6,374 nucleotides of DNA from Hyphomicrobiales bacterium (GTDB lineage Bacteria > Pseudomonadota > Alphaproteobacteria > Rhizobiales > Beijerinckiaceae). The stretch is from the NCBI GenBank assembly GCA_028290085.1, contig JAQGKN010000586.1:1-6374 (forward strand). The letters run 5' to 3'. The position numbers were made by a program, and so were the translations under genes. Position 1 is the first letter of the stretch. Each line of letters starts with the position of its first letter. The notes beneath the pieces were generated by a model. The model did not search any database and was not told where the DNA came from. It was given only the letters and a program-made list of their open reading frames with translations. This document shows positions 6,355-6,374 of this stretch, piece after piece.

Positions 6355-6374
6355 TTGCCAGCCGATCGCAGTTT
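6351..6374 (-). CDS. possible last seven codons of an upstream gene overlapping the CheC-like start
   Basis: Read on the minus strand, the frame from the right edge gives KLRSAGK and then TGA at 6353-6351, so ATG and TGA overlap as ATGA. The sequence would suit the C-terminus of a single-domain response regulator, and the overlap would explain the lack of a ribosome binding site at the CheC-like gene. With seven codons visible this is a guess. Confidence 0.22.
   Translation of the reverse strand, partial: KLRSAGK

Noticed and set aside
1..6374. CRISPR arrays, tRNA or rRNA genes, insertion sequences, attachment sites
   Set aside because: No regularly spaced repeats, no cloverleaf-like sequence, no transposase or integrase motif and no terminal repeats were seen on reading through; nearly all of the window is accounted for by chromosomal-type genes.

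Overview
The window is GC-rich with strong G/C preference at third codon positions. Its gene content (a PuuE-like CE4 protein, an SRAP protein, a hybrid PAS histidine kinase of the type with a LAHDFNN phosphoacceptor box, and a CheC-like protein outside a chemotaxis cluster) suggests a chromosomal segment of an alphaproteobacterium, most likely Hyphomicrobiales (Rhizobiales). This placement is an inference from protein style, not from a marker gene. I see no rRNA, tRNA, insertion sequence, CRISPR array or phage gene.

Left part (1-685). The minus strand carries the N-terminal 123 codons of a PuuE-like polysaccharide deacetylase-fold protein that runs off the left edge. Just upstream of it, on the same strand, is a small unassigned ORF. 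A 67-bp divergent gap separates that ORF from the plus-strand genes.

Middle part (686-2393). Two plus-strand genes follow: an SRAP/YedK-type protein with the catalytic cysteine directly after the start Met, and a secreted NodB-domain polysaccharide deacetylase with all five CE4 motifs. A 157-bp non-coding gap lies between them. The deacetylase converges tail to tail with the right-hand minus-strand block, leaving only 10 bp between stop codons.

Right part (2404-6374). A minus-strand gene block is read right to left. It contains a possible last few codons of an upstream gene overlapping the next start, a CheC-like CheY-P phosphatase with both active-site motifs, a 918-residue soluble hybrid histidine kinase (four PAS modules, the first LOV-like, then HisKA, HATPase and receiver), and a GNAT acetyltransferase after a short gap that holds a GC-rich hairpin. 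The tight spacing suggests that the phosphatase and kinase form one signalling unit. The CheC-like protein could remove phosphate from the kinase's own receiver or from an unseen response regulator. The most interesting points are this CheC-plus-hybrid-kinase pairing and the degenerate LOV domain that keeps the adduct-forming cysteine while most flavin contacts are replaced.
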